From the NCBI GenBank assembly GCA_018818165.1, contig JAHISP010000084.1, forward strand, positions 310,001 to 374,000: 64,000 bases of DNA. The letters run 5' to 3'. Under the pieces are notes generated by a model that was not told where the DNA came from, searched no databases, and worked only from the letters and a program-made list of their open reading frames with translations. Numbering within the stretch: position 1 is the stretch's first letter; every line of letters begins with the position of its first letter. Below, piece after piece: positions 19,944 to 29,722 of the stretch. Source of the stretch: Bacteroidota bacterium (lineage in GTDB: Bacteria; Bacteroidota; Ignavibacteria; Ignavibacteriales; Melioribacteraceae). Position numbers and translations under genes: made by a program.

Positions 19944-21290
19944 ATGAAAAATGTATTAATCCTTGGGGCAGGACAAAGCTCTCCCTATTTAATTTCTTAC
20001 ATGTTAAATGAATCAGAAAAGTATGATTGGAAAGTAAATGTTGCCGATTATAACTACGATGCTGCAATTGAAAAAATTGCAAATCACTCTAATGGTACAG
20101 CAGTTCAGTTTGATGTTAACGATGAAACATTGCGTAATAAACTTATTGAAGAGGCTGATGTTGTAGTTAATTTATTAGCGCCACCATTTCAATTTTTAAT
20201 TGCCTCAGACTGTTTAAAACACGGTAAATCAGTAATTTCAGCTAGTTATGAAAACAAAAAAGTTGCTGCTTTAAATAATGAAGCAAAAGAAAAAGGAATA
20301 TTAATTTTAAATGAAATGGGTTTAGATCCTGGAATTGACCATATGTCGGCAATGTCTTTAATTCAAAAAATTCATGATGAAGGAGGCTTTGTTACCAGTT
20401 TCATTTCATATGGCAGCGCAGTTCCTGCACCAGAAGTTAAGTCAAATCCATTAAATTATTGCATCACTTGGAATGCTAGAAATGTGGTTATGGCGGGTGA
20501 AATGGGCGCAATTTATTTGGAAGAGGATAAAATTAAAATGATTCCATATAGTCAACTTTTTAGCAGCACAAATGAAGTTGAGGTTGATGGAGTTGGAAAA
20601 ATGGAAGCTTATCCAAATAGAGATTCGGTTGTTTATCAAGATATTTTTCAGTTAGAAAAAGTTAAAACAATGATTCGAGGAACGCTAAGATTTCCTGGAT
20701 ATAGTGAGCTCTGGAGCCAGATTGTAAAATTAGGAATTCCTAATGAAGGATTGGAAATTCCCAAATTAAGCCAAATGACTTATAGTCAATTTACAGAAAT
20801 GTTTGTTCCATTAAATACAAATGGAATAAAACTAGAAGAACGAGTAGCCAACTTTTTGAAAATATCTCCTACCGGCGTAATAATGGATAAATTAAAATGG
20901 CTTGGATTATTTGATAATAAAATAATTGGTGGAAATATAAAAACATCCGCTGGTGTAATGCAAAAGATTTTGAGTGACAAACTTCCTCTTCCAAAAGGAG
21001 AACGTGATATGGTAATTCTGATGCATGAGTTGGAGGCAGAATTTCCAAAAGAAAATAAGAAGCGAAAATATATTTCAACCTTGGTTGATTATGGCGAGCC
21101 AAATGGAATTACCTCCATTGCAAAAACAGTTGGTGCGCCAGCTGCAATTGCCGCAAAATTAATTCTATTAAACGAATTACCTGTTACAGGAACACACATT
21201 CCTACTCATCCGATAATTTATACAAGAGTATTAAAAGAATTGGAAGCTTTAAAATTGAAATTTGATGAAAAAGTTGAAGAGATTATTTAA
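19944..21290 (+). CDS. Saccharopine dehydrogenase-family oxidoreductase
   Basis: A 448-residue cytoplasmic enzyme. A Rossmann nucleotide site is at the N-terminus (VLILGAGQSSPYL, ~4-16). The NEMGLDPGIDHMSAM segment (~125-139) is typical of the saccharopine dehydrogenase/reductase (Lys9-like) family. The C-terminal part closes the substrate domain (IPTHPIIYTRVLKELE). Family members form or split saccharopine, or act on related amino-acid adducts in lysine or polyamine metabolism; which one applies is not decided here. It stands alone between a 400-bp and a 690-bp spacer, and is followed within 6 bp by a hairpin terminator. Confidence 0.85.
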   Translation: MKNVLILGAGQSSPYLISYMLNESEKYDWKVNVADYNYDAAIEKIANHSNGTAVQFDVNDETLRNKLIEEADVVVNLLAPPFQFLIASDCLKHGKSVISASYENKKVAALNNEAKEKGILILNEMGLDPGIDHMSAMSLIQKIHDEGGFVTSFISYGSAVPAPEVKSNPLNYCITWNARNVVMAGEMGAIYLEEDKIKMIPYSQLFSSTNEVEVDGVGKMEAYPNRDSVVYQDIFQLEKVKTMIRGTLRFPGYSELWSQIVKLGIPNEGLEIPKLSQMTYSQFTEMFVPLNTNGIKLEERVANFLKISPTGVIMDKLKWLGLFDNKIIGGNIKTSAGVMQKILSDKLPLPKGERDMVILMHELEAEFPKENKKRKYISTLVDYGEPNGITSIAKTVGAPAAIAAKLILLNELPVTGTHIPTHPIIYTRVLKELEALKLKFDEKVEEII

Positions 21291-21295
21291 TCCCA

Positions 21296-21328
21296 GAATA
21301 TGCATTAGAAAAGCTTTAATGCATATTC
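21296..21328 (+). terminator. Hairpin terminator
   Basis: A 12-bp perfect stem (GAATATGCATTA / TAATGCATATTC) with a 9-nt loop, 5 bp after the saccharopine dehydrogenase stop. There is no strong T tract on the right arm, so it may end transcription weakly or belong to the palindromic cluster that follows. Confidence 0.55.
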
Positions 21329-21426
21329 GACTAACTCGCTCTAAGCGTTTGTACCATTGTTTACTTAACCTTACTTCACTCCGCTCAGTAACCATTTGGG
21401 TACAAACGCTAAGACCGAGTATGTCG
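21329..21426. repeat. Long imperfect palindrome (98 bp)
   Basis: The arms ACTCGCTCTAAGCGTTTG (from 21334) and CAAACGCTAAGACCGAGT (to 21420) match over 22 bp with two mismatches. The pairing extends outward to CGAC/GTCG. The centre holds a second small palindrome, TTACTTCACTCCGCTCAGTAA in meaning (arms TTACT/AGTAA around CTCCGC). The whole can fold as one long hairpin or cruciform. It is more GC-rich than its surroundings. It looks like a REP-type element rather than a simple terminator. Confidence 0.7.
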
Positions 21427-21512
21427 GGGCAAGTTCGCTTCTATATTAATTACTCTATTTTAAATATTGTTAATTTTAATCCTATTGCATTATCCAGGTT
21501 AATTGTTATAAA

Positions 21513-21549
21513 TTTAATAAGCCTAGTGATAATAGCCAGGCTTATTAAA
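21513..21549. terminator. Third hairpin of the spacer
   Basis: A perfect 12-bp stem (TTTAATAAGCCT / AGGCTTATTAAA) with a 13-nt loop and a following CTTTTAAT. It may be a terminator or a further repeat unit. The remaining spacer to 21983 shows no gene; it is AT-rich with no further structure that I can support. Confidence 0.5.
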
Positions 21550-21983
21550 ACTTTTAATATTTCAATCACAATAGAGTTTGCGCAAAAATAATGCATCTGT
21601 TATTCTCACTCCTTAAAAATTTTGCTTGCAGTGACAAAGTGGTAAATACTTTTTTTGAAGAAATTTCAATTTTCATTAATCAATAAAGAGCTAATATTTC
21701 TTTGAACCAATTAGTCAAAACGTTTAAGTTTTTTGCTTCTAATTAAACTTCTGAGACTAATACTCTACTCTTTTTGCGTAACATGATTTAGGATATGTTT
21801 TTGTCGATGTAATATTCAATATAAAACCATCAAATACGCAGCTTTTAATTACTATTTTGAATTTAAAACCTTAATAATATTACAAAATATAATCCAAAAT
21901 AATCGTTTGGCTAATTAACTCCAATATTTTCATGTTTAGAATTTATTATATTTACACATTAAATATTCATGAAATAGGATAAA

Positions 21984-23327
21984 ATGAAAGAACCTAATGT
22001 AAATGTAGCTATTATGGCAAATAATGAAATATTGTTTGAATTATATGGCGAATTTGAATGCTCATGCGCTAAATCGAAATGCAGTGGAAAATATACCGCA
22101 AAATATGAAAATGGAATAATTTCAATTACAAGCAATTCTGAAACTTTCGTTGTAGCAAATAACACAGTTTTTAATGCGGTAAATCTTTATTCGGATACTT
22201 TTCTTTTAAGAAATGTTTTAATTGGGAAAGATTTTCATTGGCAGAAAAAGGAAAATCAGCGTTTTCAAGGTTCACTAAAATTTATTATTGAAAAAGATGT
22301 ACTTACTGCAGTTAATGTAATTCCTGTTGAATCTTATTTAACAAGCGTAATCTCATCCGAAATGAATGCTACAAGTTCGCACGAACTATTAAAAGCTCAT
22401 TCCATTATTTCAAGAAGCTGGCTATTAGCTCAGATGGATAAAAGCGTTGATATAATTGCTTCTAATCAGCAATATAAATCCGAAATTAAAACAGAAGATG
22501 AATTGGTTAAATGGTACGACAAAGAAGACCATACTTTGTATGATGTTTGTGCCGATGATCACTGCCAGCGCTATCAAGGAATGACCAAATTTCATGCGCA
22601 CAACGCTCAAGAAGCTGTTGCTCAAACTCGTGGAATGGTTCTAAAATATAACGATAAAATTTGTGACGCTCGGTTTTCTAAATCGTGTGGAGGAATTTCG
22701 GAATCTTTCGAAAATGTTTGGGAACCAGTTGTTCATCCTTATTTGCAAAAAATTATTGATTATAAATTTGCTCCAGAAGAATATGATCTCGATTTAAGAA
22801 AAGAAAAAGCTGCAACAACATGGATTAAAAATAATCCTCCAGCATATTGTAATACAACTGATGAGGATGTTCTTGCACAAGTTCTTGTTGATTATGACCG
22901 CACTACAAAAGATTTTTATAGATGGAAAGTTGAATACACACAAACTGAAATATCAGAATTAATTAAGCGAAAATCCCAAATGGATTTTGGTGATATTATT
23001 GATTTAATTCCTATTGAACGAGGACATTCTGGACGTTTGATTAAGCTTAAAATTGTAGGTACTAAAAAAACTTTAATAATTGGTAAAGAATTAGAAATTA
23101 GAAAAGTACTCTCAAAAAGTCATTTATATAGCTCGGCTTTTGTTGTTGATAAAGAAAACGTTGTTGATGGAATTCCACAAAAATTTGTTTTAACTGGTGC
23201 AGGTTGGGGACATGGAGTTGGTCTTTGCCAAATTGGTGCAGCAGTTATGGGAGAAAAAGGATTTTCGTTTGACGTTATTTTGCTTCACTACTTTAAAAAT
23301 TCTGAGATAAAAAGAATTTATGATTAG
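21984..23327 (+). CDS. SpoIID/LytB-domain protein
   Basis: A 447-residue protein of the SpoIID/LytB family. The family signatures are PVESYLTSVISSEMNATSS (~115-134), the following HSIISRSWLLAQ and the C-terminal GAGWGHGVGLCQIGA (~405-420). In sporulating bacteria SpoIID is a peptidoglycan lytic transglycosylase, and homologues act in cell-wall turnover. No signal peptide is visible at this start (MKEPNVNVAIMANNEIL), so the location is uncertain. It is followed after 11 bp by the BatA-like gene and then hflX, probably one operon. This organism is not expected to sporulate. Confidence 0.88.
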   Translation: MKEPNVNVAIMANNEILFELYGEFECSCAKSKCSGKYTAKYENGIISITSNSETFVVANNTVFNAVNLYSDTFLLRNVLIGKDFHWQKKENQRFQGSLKFIIEKDVLTAVNVIPVESYLTSVISSEMNATSSHELLKAHSIISRSWLLAQMDKSVDIIASNQQYKSEIKTEDELVKWYDKEDHTLYDVCADDHCQRYQGMTKFHAHNAQEAVAQTRGMVLKYNDKICDARFSKSCGGISESFENVWEPVVHPYLQKIIDYKFAPEEYDLDLRKEKAATTWIKNNPPAYCNTTDEDVLAQVLVDYDRTTKDFYRWKVEYTQTEISELIKRKSQMDFGDIIDLIPIERGHSGRLIKLKIVGTKKTLIIGKELEIRKVLSKSHLYSSAFVVDKENVVDGIPQKFVLTGAGWGHGVGLCQIGAAVMGEKGFSFDVILLHYFKNSEIKRIYD

Positions 23328-23338
23328 AAAGCAATAGA

Positions 23339-25396
23339 ATGGTTCTTCTTAATCCAACAATCCTTTTAGGATTATTAGCTGCATCAATTCCTTTAATTTT
23401 GCACTTTCTTAACTTGCGCAAAATAAAAAAAGTGGAGTTTAGCACACTTGCATTTTTGAAGGAATTGCAAAAATCCAAAGTCAGAAAAATTAAAATTAAG
23501 CAGTTGTTACTACTTTTAATAAGAATTTTAATAATTGTATTTTTAGTGCTTGCATTTGCAAGACCAACTTTAGAAACCACAACTATTGGTGGAATAAGTT
23601 CAAACGCAAAAACCACCGCAATAATTATTGTTGATAACTCATTTAGCATGTCAGTTGTGGATGAAAAAGGCTCATTCTTAAATCAATCAAAAGTAATAGT
23701 TGGCAATCTAATTTCGTCTTTTGAAAGTGGCGACGAAGTCTATTTAATATTAACTTCAGAAGGTAAAAGCAAATCGTACCCAACTACTCAAAATATTGAA
23801 GCAGTTGGCATTTCATTTATTACTAGTTCATTAAGCAAATCGCTAAAAATTGCCTCCGAAATTACAAGTGAAACCAAAAATCTTAATAAAGAAGTTTATA
23901 TTTTCTCCGATCTTCAAAAAAGTACATTTTTTGAAAATGATTCATTGAGTGAAAATTTTAATTTTTCAGAAACTAAATTCTATCTTTTCCACTTTAAAAG
24001 TGAATCGGTAAATAATTTGGCTGTAACTAATCTAAAATTAAACAACCAAATTTTTGAATTAAATAAAGAAGTAGGAATAACCTCAGAAATTACTAATTTC
24101 TCTAATGCGAATATTGTAAACCGATTAAATTCGCTATCTTTAAATGGAAAACGTGTAGCCCAAAAAAGTATTTCTGTGGATGGTAAACAAACGATAAGTG
24201 AAGAATATCAAGCAACGCCAGATATAACTGGCATAATTGAAATTGAAACCAATTTAGAAGATGATGCAATTAAGCATGACAATAGTTTTTACAGTTATAT
24301 ATCAATACCAGATAAAATAAATGTGCTTTTAATTAGCAATTTGGCTGATGAGTTATTGTTCGTAAAATCCGCACTAATGTCAAATTATAGTACCTCAATC
24401 GATTTGCAAAGTATTAAACCAAGCGAACTCAGAGGTATAAATCTAGACAATTATAATTCGCTTATTATTTCTGGAGCCGTTGATGATAATTATTTAGCGA
24501 AAATTGTAGAATATATTTCGGGTGGTGGAAATGTTATTCTTTTCCCTTCACCAAATCCAATCCTTCATGAAGAGAATAAGTTTTTATCGTTGTTAAATAT
24601 GGCACCAATTAATAGATTAGCAACAAGTGAAAATAGAGTGTCAATAAATACATTTGATAAAATTGATTTTAATCATGCAATATTTAATGGAATTTTTGCA
24701 GAAAAAACGCAAGAAATTGAATCGCCAACTTTCTATAAATATTACAAATATTCGCCTAGTGGAACTGGAAGGACAATTATTCAACTTCAGGATAATTCAT
24801 CTTTTTTGAGTGAATATAGATTGAATAAAGGAAAAATTTTGTTTTTTAATACTTGTCCAATTTTAGAATGGAGCAACTTTCCATTTAAAAATATTTTTGC
24901 TCCATTAATGAATCGTTCTATTAGTTACTTGGCGTCCAATTTCTCAAATGACGAAAGCAATATAGCAGGCAGAAATATATCTGTTAATATTTCAAAAAGA
25001 AAATCCAATCAAATAAAAATTGTAAGACCAGATGGAAGTGAAGAACTGATAAATATTGGTGATGAAAAAACGATTTATTTAAATTATAGCAATACAAATC
25101 TTGTTGGTATTTATAAATTTTATTCAAACAATATTTTGTTGGATATAAAAGTTGTTAATTTTAATAGTTCTGAATCTAATCTTGAAACAATTTCCGCAGA
25201 AATCTTTTCTGGAATGGTTGAAAAAGAATCAAATGTTGTTTTTGAAATTAGTTCATCGGACGATTATAAAGCAAAAATTGCTAGTTCAAGATATGGTTCA
25301 GAATTGTGGAAGTTATTTTTAATTTTAACTTTAGCATTAGCTTTGCTTGAAATGTATATTTCACGAAGTAGTAAAAAAGATTTAGCAGAATTGTAA
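23339..25396 (+). CDS. BatA/VWA-domain membrane protein
   Basis: A 685-residue inner-membrane protein. Two helices (~6-23 and ~55-74) frame the BatA N-terminal domain (LLNPTILLGLLAASIPLILHF). A von Willebrand A-type domain starts at ~93 with metal-site motif DNSFSMS (99-105). A large periplasmic region follows, and a final helix (~655-672) carries a basic tail. Proteins of this layout are common in Bacteroidota next to Bat/MoxR genes or as single genes, and are tied to envelope stress tolerance; the exact role is unknown. No MoxR ATPase is nearby. It is sandwiched by 11 and 9 bp between the SpoIID gene and hflX. Confidence 0.88.
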   Translation: MVLLNPTILLGLLAASIPLILHFLNLRKIKKVEFSTLAFLKELQKSKVRKIKIKQLLLLLIRILIIVFLVLAFARPTLETTTIGGISSNAKTTAIIIVDNSFSMSVVDEKGSFLNQSKVIVGNLISSFESGDEVYLILTSEGKSKSYPTTQNIEAVGISFITSSLSKSLKIASEITSETKNLNKEVYIFSDLQKSTFFENDSLSENFNFSETKFYLFHFKSESVNNLAVTNLKLNNQIFELNKEVGITSEITNFSNANIVNRLNSLSLNGKRVAQKSISVDGKQTISEEYQATPDITGIIEIETNLEDDAIKHDNSFYSYISIPDKINVLLISNLADELLFVKSALMSNYSTSIDLQSIKPSELRGINLDNYNSLIISGAVDDNYLAKIVEYISGGGNVILFPSPNPILHEENKFLSLLNMAPINRLATSENRVSINTFDKIDFNHAIFNGIFAEKTQEIESPTFYKYYKYSPSGTGRTIIQLQDNSSFLSEYRLNKGKILFFNTCPILEWSNFPFKNIFAPLMNRSISYLASNFSNDESNIAGRNISVNISKRKSNQIKIVRPDGSEELINIGDEKTIYLNYSNTNLVGIYKFYSNNILLDIKVVNFNSSESNLETISAEIFSGMVEKESNVVFEISSSDDYKAKIASSRYGSELWKLFLILTLALALLEMYISRSSKKDLAEL

Positions 25397-25405
25397 AGGA
25401 TAAAT

Positions 25406-26677
25406 ATGTTTGAAGGAAAAGAAATTGTAATGGAAAAGGCAATGCTGGTTTCAATTAAACAGCAGAATGAAAGCAAATTTGTTGTTGAGGAGCACCTTGA
25501 TGAATTAGAAATGTTAGCAGATACTGCCGGCGCCGAAACAATTTTGAAAGTAATACAAGAGAAAACAAGTCCAGATAAAGTGTTTTTTGTTGGAAAGGGT
25601 AAAGCCGAAGAGCTTGCAGAATTGGCTGAATTAAACGATATAGTTTTGGTAATATTTGATGCGGATTTATCACCCACTCAAGCTCGTAATTTGGAAAAAG
25701 TTATTGATAGGAAAATAATTGATAGAAGTGGACTAATTCTGGATATTTTTGCTTCGCATGCAAAAACAAAGCAATCCAAAACACAAGTAGAACTTGCCCA
25801 GCTTCAATATATGCTTCCAAGATTAACACGTGCATGGACCCACCTTTCAAAGCAGCATGGTGGAATTGGAACTAAAGGTCCTGGCGAAACTCAAATTGAA
25901 ACAGACAGACGTATGATACGCACTAGAATTTCAAAATTAAAAGAGATTTTAAAAACTATTGATAAACAAGATAAAACAAAAAGTATGAACAGAAGTGAGT
26001 TTCTAAAAGCTTCACTTGTTGGATATACAAATGCAGGAAAATCAACTTTTATAAATTTGCTTACTGATGCTGGTGTTCTTGCAGAAAATAAACTTTTTGC
26101 AACGCTAGATTCCACTACACGAGCATTTGAGTTGGAAAAGGATAAGAAAATTTTAATTAGCGACACAGTTGGTTTTATACGCAAATTGCCTCACAACTTA
26201 GTTGCTTCTTTTAAGTCAACCTTAAATGTTGTAAAAGATGCGGATATTATTTTGCATGTTATTGATATTTCACATCCATTTTATGAAGATCACATAAAAG
26301 TTGTTGATGAAACTTTAGCAGAGTTGGGATGTTCCGAAACTCCACAGATAAAACTGTTTAATAAAATTGATGTGTTAGAAGAAAAGAATAAAATTAAATA
26401 TGTTAGAGATAAATATGATAATGCTATTTTAATTTCTGCAGAACGTGGGATTAATATATCGGAAGTAAATAAAAAATTAATCGAGTTTTATGAAAATAAT
26501 CATAAACAAAAGAAGATAACGCTTAATGCAACTCAATCCAAAATAATTTCACAAATTCATGCAATGGCTGATGTTTTAAGTATTGAGTATATAGATGACA
26601 AAGTAGAAATAACATTTAGAGCGGATAAAGCAAATTACAGCAAGCTTGAAAAAATAATTGGAAATGATTTGGGTTAG
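25406..26677 (+). CDS. hflX: Ribosome-associated GTPase HflX
   Basis: A 423-residue GTPase. The N-terminal HflX domain has VGKGKAEEL (~62-70), IFDADLSPTQARNLE, and the linker GGIGTKGPGETQIETDRR (~152-169). The G domain has G1 GYTNAGKST (206-214), G3 DTVGFIRKLP and G4 NKID. HflX splits or rescues stalled 70S ribosomes under stress. Length fits the family. The ATG at 25406 is 9 bp after the upstream stop, with AAGGAT ahead of it. The gene converges with the GGGP synthase gene 3 bp downstream, leaving no room for a separate terminator. Confidence 0.96.
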   Translation: MFEGKEIVMEKAMLVSIKQQNESKFVVEEHLDELEMLADTAGAETILKVIQEKTSPDKVFFVGKGKAEELAELAELNDIVLVIFDADLSPTQARNLEKVIDRKIIDRSGLILDIFASHAKTKQSKTQVELAQLQYMLPRLTRAWTHLSKQHGGIGTKGPGETQIETDRRMIRTRISKLKEILKTIDKQDKTKSMNRSEFLKASLVGYTNAGKSTFINLLTDAGVLAENKLFATLDSTTRAFELEKDKKILISDTVGFIRKLPHNLVASFKSTLNVVKDADIILHVIDISHPFYEDHIKVVDETLAELGCSETPQIKLFNKIDVLEEKNKIKYVRDKYDNAILISAERGINISEVNKKLIEFYENNHKQKKITLNATQSKIISQIHAMADVLSIEYIDDKVEITFRADKANYSKLEKIIGNDLG

Positions 26678-26680
26678 CTG

Positions 26681-27439
26681 TTATACTTCAACTGGTAAAT
26701 TAATATGAATAGCATCCGCAAATTCTTTAACTAAATGCCAATTAGTTTCATCTTCAAAGAAATTACCGGTGATGATAACACTTGCACCATTTTCAACTTT
26801 TTCGCGTGCAGTTTTGCTGTCTTTAATTCCACCACCAACAATTATCGGTATTGATATTGCAGAAGAAACCATTTTAATCATTTCATTCGGAACTGTTTTT
26901 TTGGCTCCTGAACCACCTTCAAGATAAACATATTTCATTCCAAGATATTCAGCTGCAAGTGCTGTTGCAGTTGCAATTTCTGGTTTGTTTCTTGGAATTG
27001 GAGAACTTCCGCTCATATATTCGGCAGTTGTTTTCTTTCCAGATTCAATTAACATATAACCAGTTGAAATTGCTTCAAGACCATTTCTTTTTATAATAGG
27101 AGCTGCTATTACATGAGTTCCAATAAGGTGTTCAGCATTTCTGCCGCTAATTAAAGAGATAAAAAGAATTGCATTAGCTTTTGATGATACTTGGCTAACA
27201 CTACCTGGGAACAAAATTGTTGGAAGTGAGCTAACATTAGAAATTGTTTCAAGAACCTCGTCCAAAATATTGGACATCATCAAACTGCCGCCAACTAGAA
27301 AGCCATCGACTCCAGATTTTTCACAATGGCGAACAAAATTAATTAATTTGTCACCACTAATTTCATCTGGATCTATTAGGATTAAGTAAGCTGCCCCTTT
27401 TTCCAAAATAGTTTTATTTATTTTTTCTTGAACTTTCAT
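26681..27439 (-). CDS. Geranylgeranylglyceryl/heptaprenylglyceryl phosphate synthase
   Basis: A 252-residue TIM-barrel protein of the PcrB/GGGPS family. It shows LILIDPDEI (~20-28), the phosphate-binding YVYLEGGSGAKK (~170-181) and the C-terminal IPIIVGGGIKDSKTA (~198-212). In archaea the enzyme joins geranylgeranyl diphosphate to sn-glycerol-1-phosphate, the first step of ether lipids. Bacterial homologues occur in Bacteroidota and Firmicutes, where the lipid products are partly understood. It is a single gene, convergent with hflX. No G1P dehydrogenase or later ether-lipid gene is nearby. Chain length of the prenyl substrate cannot be told from sequence by eye. Confidence 0.92.
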   Translation of the reverse strand: MKVQEKINKTILEKGAAYLILIDPDEISGDKLINFVRHCEKSGVDGFLVGGSLMMSNILDEVLETISNVSSLPTILFPGSVSQVSSKANAILFISLISGRNAEHLIGTHVIAAPIIKRNGLEAISTGYMLIESGKKTTAEYMSGSSPIPRNKPEIATATALAAEYLGMKYVYLEGGSGAKKTVPNEMIKMVSSAISIPIIVGGGIKDSKTAREKVENGASVIITGNFFEDETNWHLVKEFADAIHINLPVEV

Positions 27440-27553
27440 AAATCCTTGTTTTAATAAATATAAATTTAATAATTATTTATATATTTTAAGCAAAAAAACA
27501 ACTTAAAAACCCGTAATACAAAAATAAGCAAATATTATATAAGTTAAAACATC

Positions 27554-29722
27554 CTATTCGGCTTTCATGCTCAGCGAGATTCTTCCCTTTTTAATATCAA
27601 TACTAATAACTCTAACTTCTAAAATATCGCCAACATTTAATAAATCTAATGGATTTTGCACAAACTTATTTGCAATCTGCGAAATATGCAATAACCCATC
27701 CTGCTTAACACCAATATCAACAAAGGCGCCAAAGTCGACCACATTTCTAACCGTTCCAGTTAAAACCATTCCTTCAGCTAAATCTTCCATTTTAAGAACA
27801 TCGCTTCGCAAAATTGGTTTTGGCATTTCGTCGCGCGGATCACGTCCAGGTTTCAATAAGTTTTCAACAATATCTAATAGAGTTGGTTCTCCAATTCCTA
27901 TTTCATCCGCAATTTTTAAACTGCCATATTTATCAACATAAGATTTTATTGCAAGACTAGATCTTTCAAGTTCGTTTTTTGATGCACCAACAATTTCAAA
28001 AAGTTTTTCTGTCGCTTCATAACTTTCTGGATGAATAAATGTATTATCTAATGGGTTTTCTCCGTTTGGAATTTTCAAAAATCCCGCAGATTGCTCAAAC
28101 GATTTTGCTCCAATTCCAGCAACACTTAAAATCTCTTTTCTATTTTTGAACTTTCCATTTAATTCTCGTTGCTTAACAATATTTTCAGCAAGACGTTTGT
28201 TTAAGCCTGAAACGTAAGTTAGCAAAGGAGAAGAAGCTGTATTTACATCAACACCAACATAGTTAACGCAGCTATCAACAACGTCATCCAAGTTTTTACG
28301 TAAGTTTTTCTGGTCAACGTCGTGTTGATAAAGACCAACTCCAATTGATTTAGCATCAATTTTAACTAATTCTGCAAGAGGATCTAATACTCTGCGTGCA
28401 ATTGAAATATTTCCACGTTGCGAAGCTTCCAAATCTGGAAATTCTTCTTTAGCAACTGGAGAGGCTGAATAAACAGATGCACCAGCTTCGTTTACAATTA
28501 GATAATGACACTTTAAGTTATTATCCTTAATAATTTTTGCTATCAAAAATTCGGTTTCACGGCTTGCGGTGCCATTTCCTATTGCAATAATTTCAACACC
28601 GTATTTAGAAATAAAAGCTAAAATCTTTCTTGTTGCTTCATCAGATCTACGTTGTGGAGGATGAGGATAAATTGTATCTCCAGAAATATATTTTCCTGTT
28701 GCGTCAATAATTGCAATTTTGGAACCAGAAACAAATCCAGGATCAATTCCCATAATTATCTTGTTCATCATTGGTGGTTGTAAAAGTAATTGGCGCAAGT
28801 TGGAAGCAAAAATTCCTATTGCATGAGTATCTGCAATTTCAGTTAAGTGATTTCTAACTTCTCGCTCAATTGAAGGAAAAATAAGTCGAGTAAATGAATC
28901 GTCTACCGATTCGTTAAGCAATTCCATAAACGCACTATCAGAAAATTTAAAGTACGTTTCTGTAATCTGAGTAAGTAGCATTTCCTTTGTAAAACCTAGT
29001 GATACTTTAAGAAAACCTTCCTTTTCACCTCTATTAAGAGCTAAAATTTGGTATGGTTTTATTCGCGTTATATCAATTTTGAACTCGTGATAAACTTCAT
29101 AAACATCCTTTTTCTTTTCAGTTTCTTTTGGCGGCGTTTTGGATTTTAACGATGCAACTGTTGAATGGTCAATTAGTTCGTTGCGAACAACTTCTCGAAC
29201 ATCTGCATCCTCGCTAATCATTTCTGCAATAATATCTTTTGCGCCTTGCACAGCTTCTTCTGGAGTGTTCACACCTTTTTCGGCATTAATATATTTTTCA
29301 ATTTCAGCGTCAAAGTCACCTTCGTAATATGGATTATTAATCATCAATAAAGCCAACGGTTCTAGTCCTTTTGCTTTGGCAATGGTTCCACGCGTTTTTC
29401 TTTTTGGTTTGTAAGGAAGATACAAATCCTCAATTTCTCTAAGCTTAGTAGAGTTTACAATTTTGTCTCTTAGCTCGTCTGTTAACTTTCCTTGTTCCTC
29501 AATGCTTTTTAAAATTGTTTCTTTTCTATCTTCAAGGAGTTGATAGTAATTCAATTTATCTTCAATATCTCTAAGCTGATCTTCGTCCAATCCACCAGTT
29601 TTTTCTTTTCTATAACGCGCAATAAATGGAACTGTGGCATCTTCGGCAAATAGGTCTGCAACACATTTTATCTGAATTTCTTCTAAATGTAATTCGGTAG
29701 CAATCTGTTTTTGAATATTCAT
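27554..29722 (-). CDS. tex: Tex-family RNA-binding protein
   Basis: About 722 residues if translation starts at MNIQKQIATELHLEE (29722); a longer frame to 29767 adds 15 unlikely residues. Order: helical Tex N-terminus with LPYKPKRKTRGTIAKAKGL (~100-118), a YqgF-type RNase H-like fold (~320-440; GIDPGFVSGSKIAIID), helix-hairpin-helix motifs (~480-570; KNRKEILSVAGIGAKSFEQSAG) and a C-terminal S1 RNA-binding domain (~640-715; GTVRNVVDFGAFVDIGVKQDGLLH). Tex acts in transcription and RNA-linked processes in many bacteria. The length is slightly short but normal. It stands alone. Confidence 0.95.
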   Translation of the reverse strand: MNIQKQIATELHLEEIQIKCVADLFAEDATVPFIARYRKEKTGGLDEDQLRDIEDKLNYYQLLEDRKETILKSIEEQGKLTDELRDKIVNSTKLREIEDLYLPYKPKRKTRGTIAKAKGLEPLALLMINNPYYEGDFDAEIEKYINAEKGVNTPEEAVQGAKDIIAEMISEDADVREVVRNELIDHSTVASLKSKTPPKETEKKKDVYEVYHEFKIDITRIKPYQILALNRGEKEGFLKVSLGFTKEMLLTQITETYFKFSDSAFMELLNESVDDSFTRLIFPSIEREVRNHLTEIADTHAIGIFASNLRQLLLQPPMMNKIIMGIDPGFVSGSKIAIIDATGKYISGDTIYPHPPQRRSDEATRKILAFISKYGVEIIAIGNGTASRETEFLIAKIIKDNNLKCHYLIVNEAGASVYSASPVAKEEFPDLEASQRGNISIARRVLDPLAELVKIDAKSIGVGLYQHDVDQKNLRKNLDDVVDSCVNYVGVDVNTASSPLLTYVSGLNKRLAENIVKQRELNGKFKNRKEILSVAGIGAKSFEQSAGFLKIPNGENPLDNTFIHPESYEATEKLFEIVGASKNELERSSLAIKSYVDKYGSLKIADEIGIGEPTLLDIVENLLKPGRDPRDEMPKPILRSDVLKMEDLAEGMVLTGTVRNVVDFGAFVDIGVKQDGLLHISQIANKFVQNPLDLLNVGDILEVRVISIDIKKGRISLSMKAE

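Noticed and set aside
21329-21426. Integron attC site
   Set aside because: The size and folding are similar, but the R'' and R' core sites (RYYYAAC / GTTRRRY) are not properly placed, and there is no integrase or cassette array.
21262-21591. A 109-residue frame over the 3' end of the saccharopine dehydrogenase and the palindromes
   Set aside because: It runs through two hairpins and a large palindrome; the product is not protein-like and overlaps a real gene.
25406-25454. Alternative later start for hflX
   Set aside because: A second ATG (MEKAMLVSI) exists, but AAGGAT precedes the first ATG and the 9-bp gap to the previous gene fits an operon; the difference is only nine residues.
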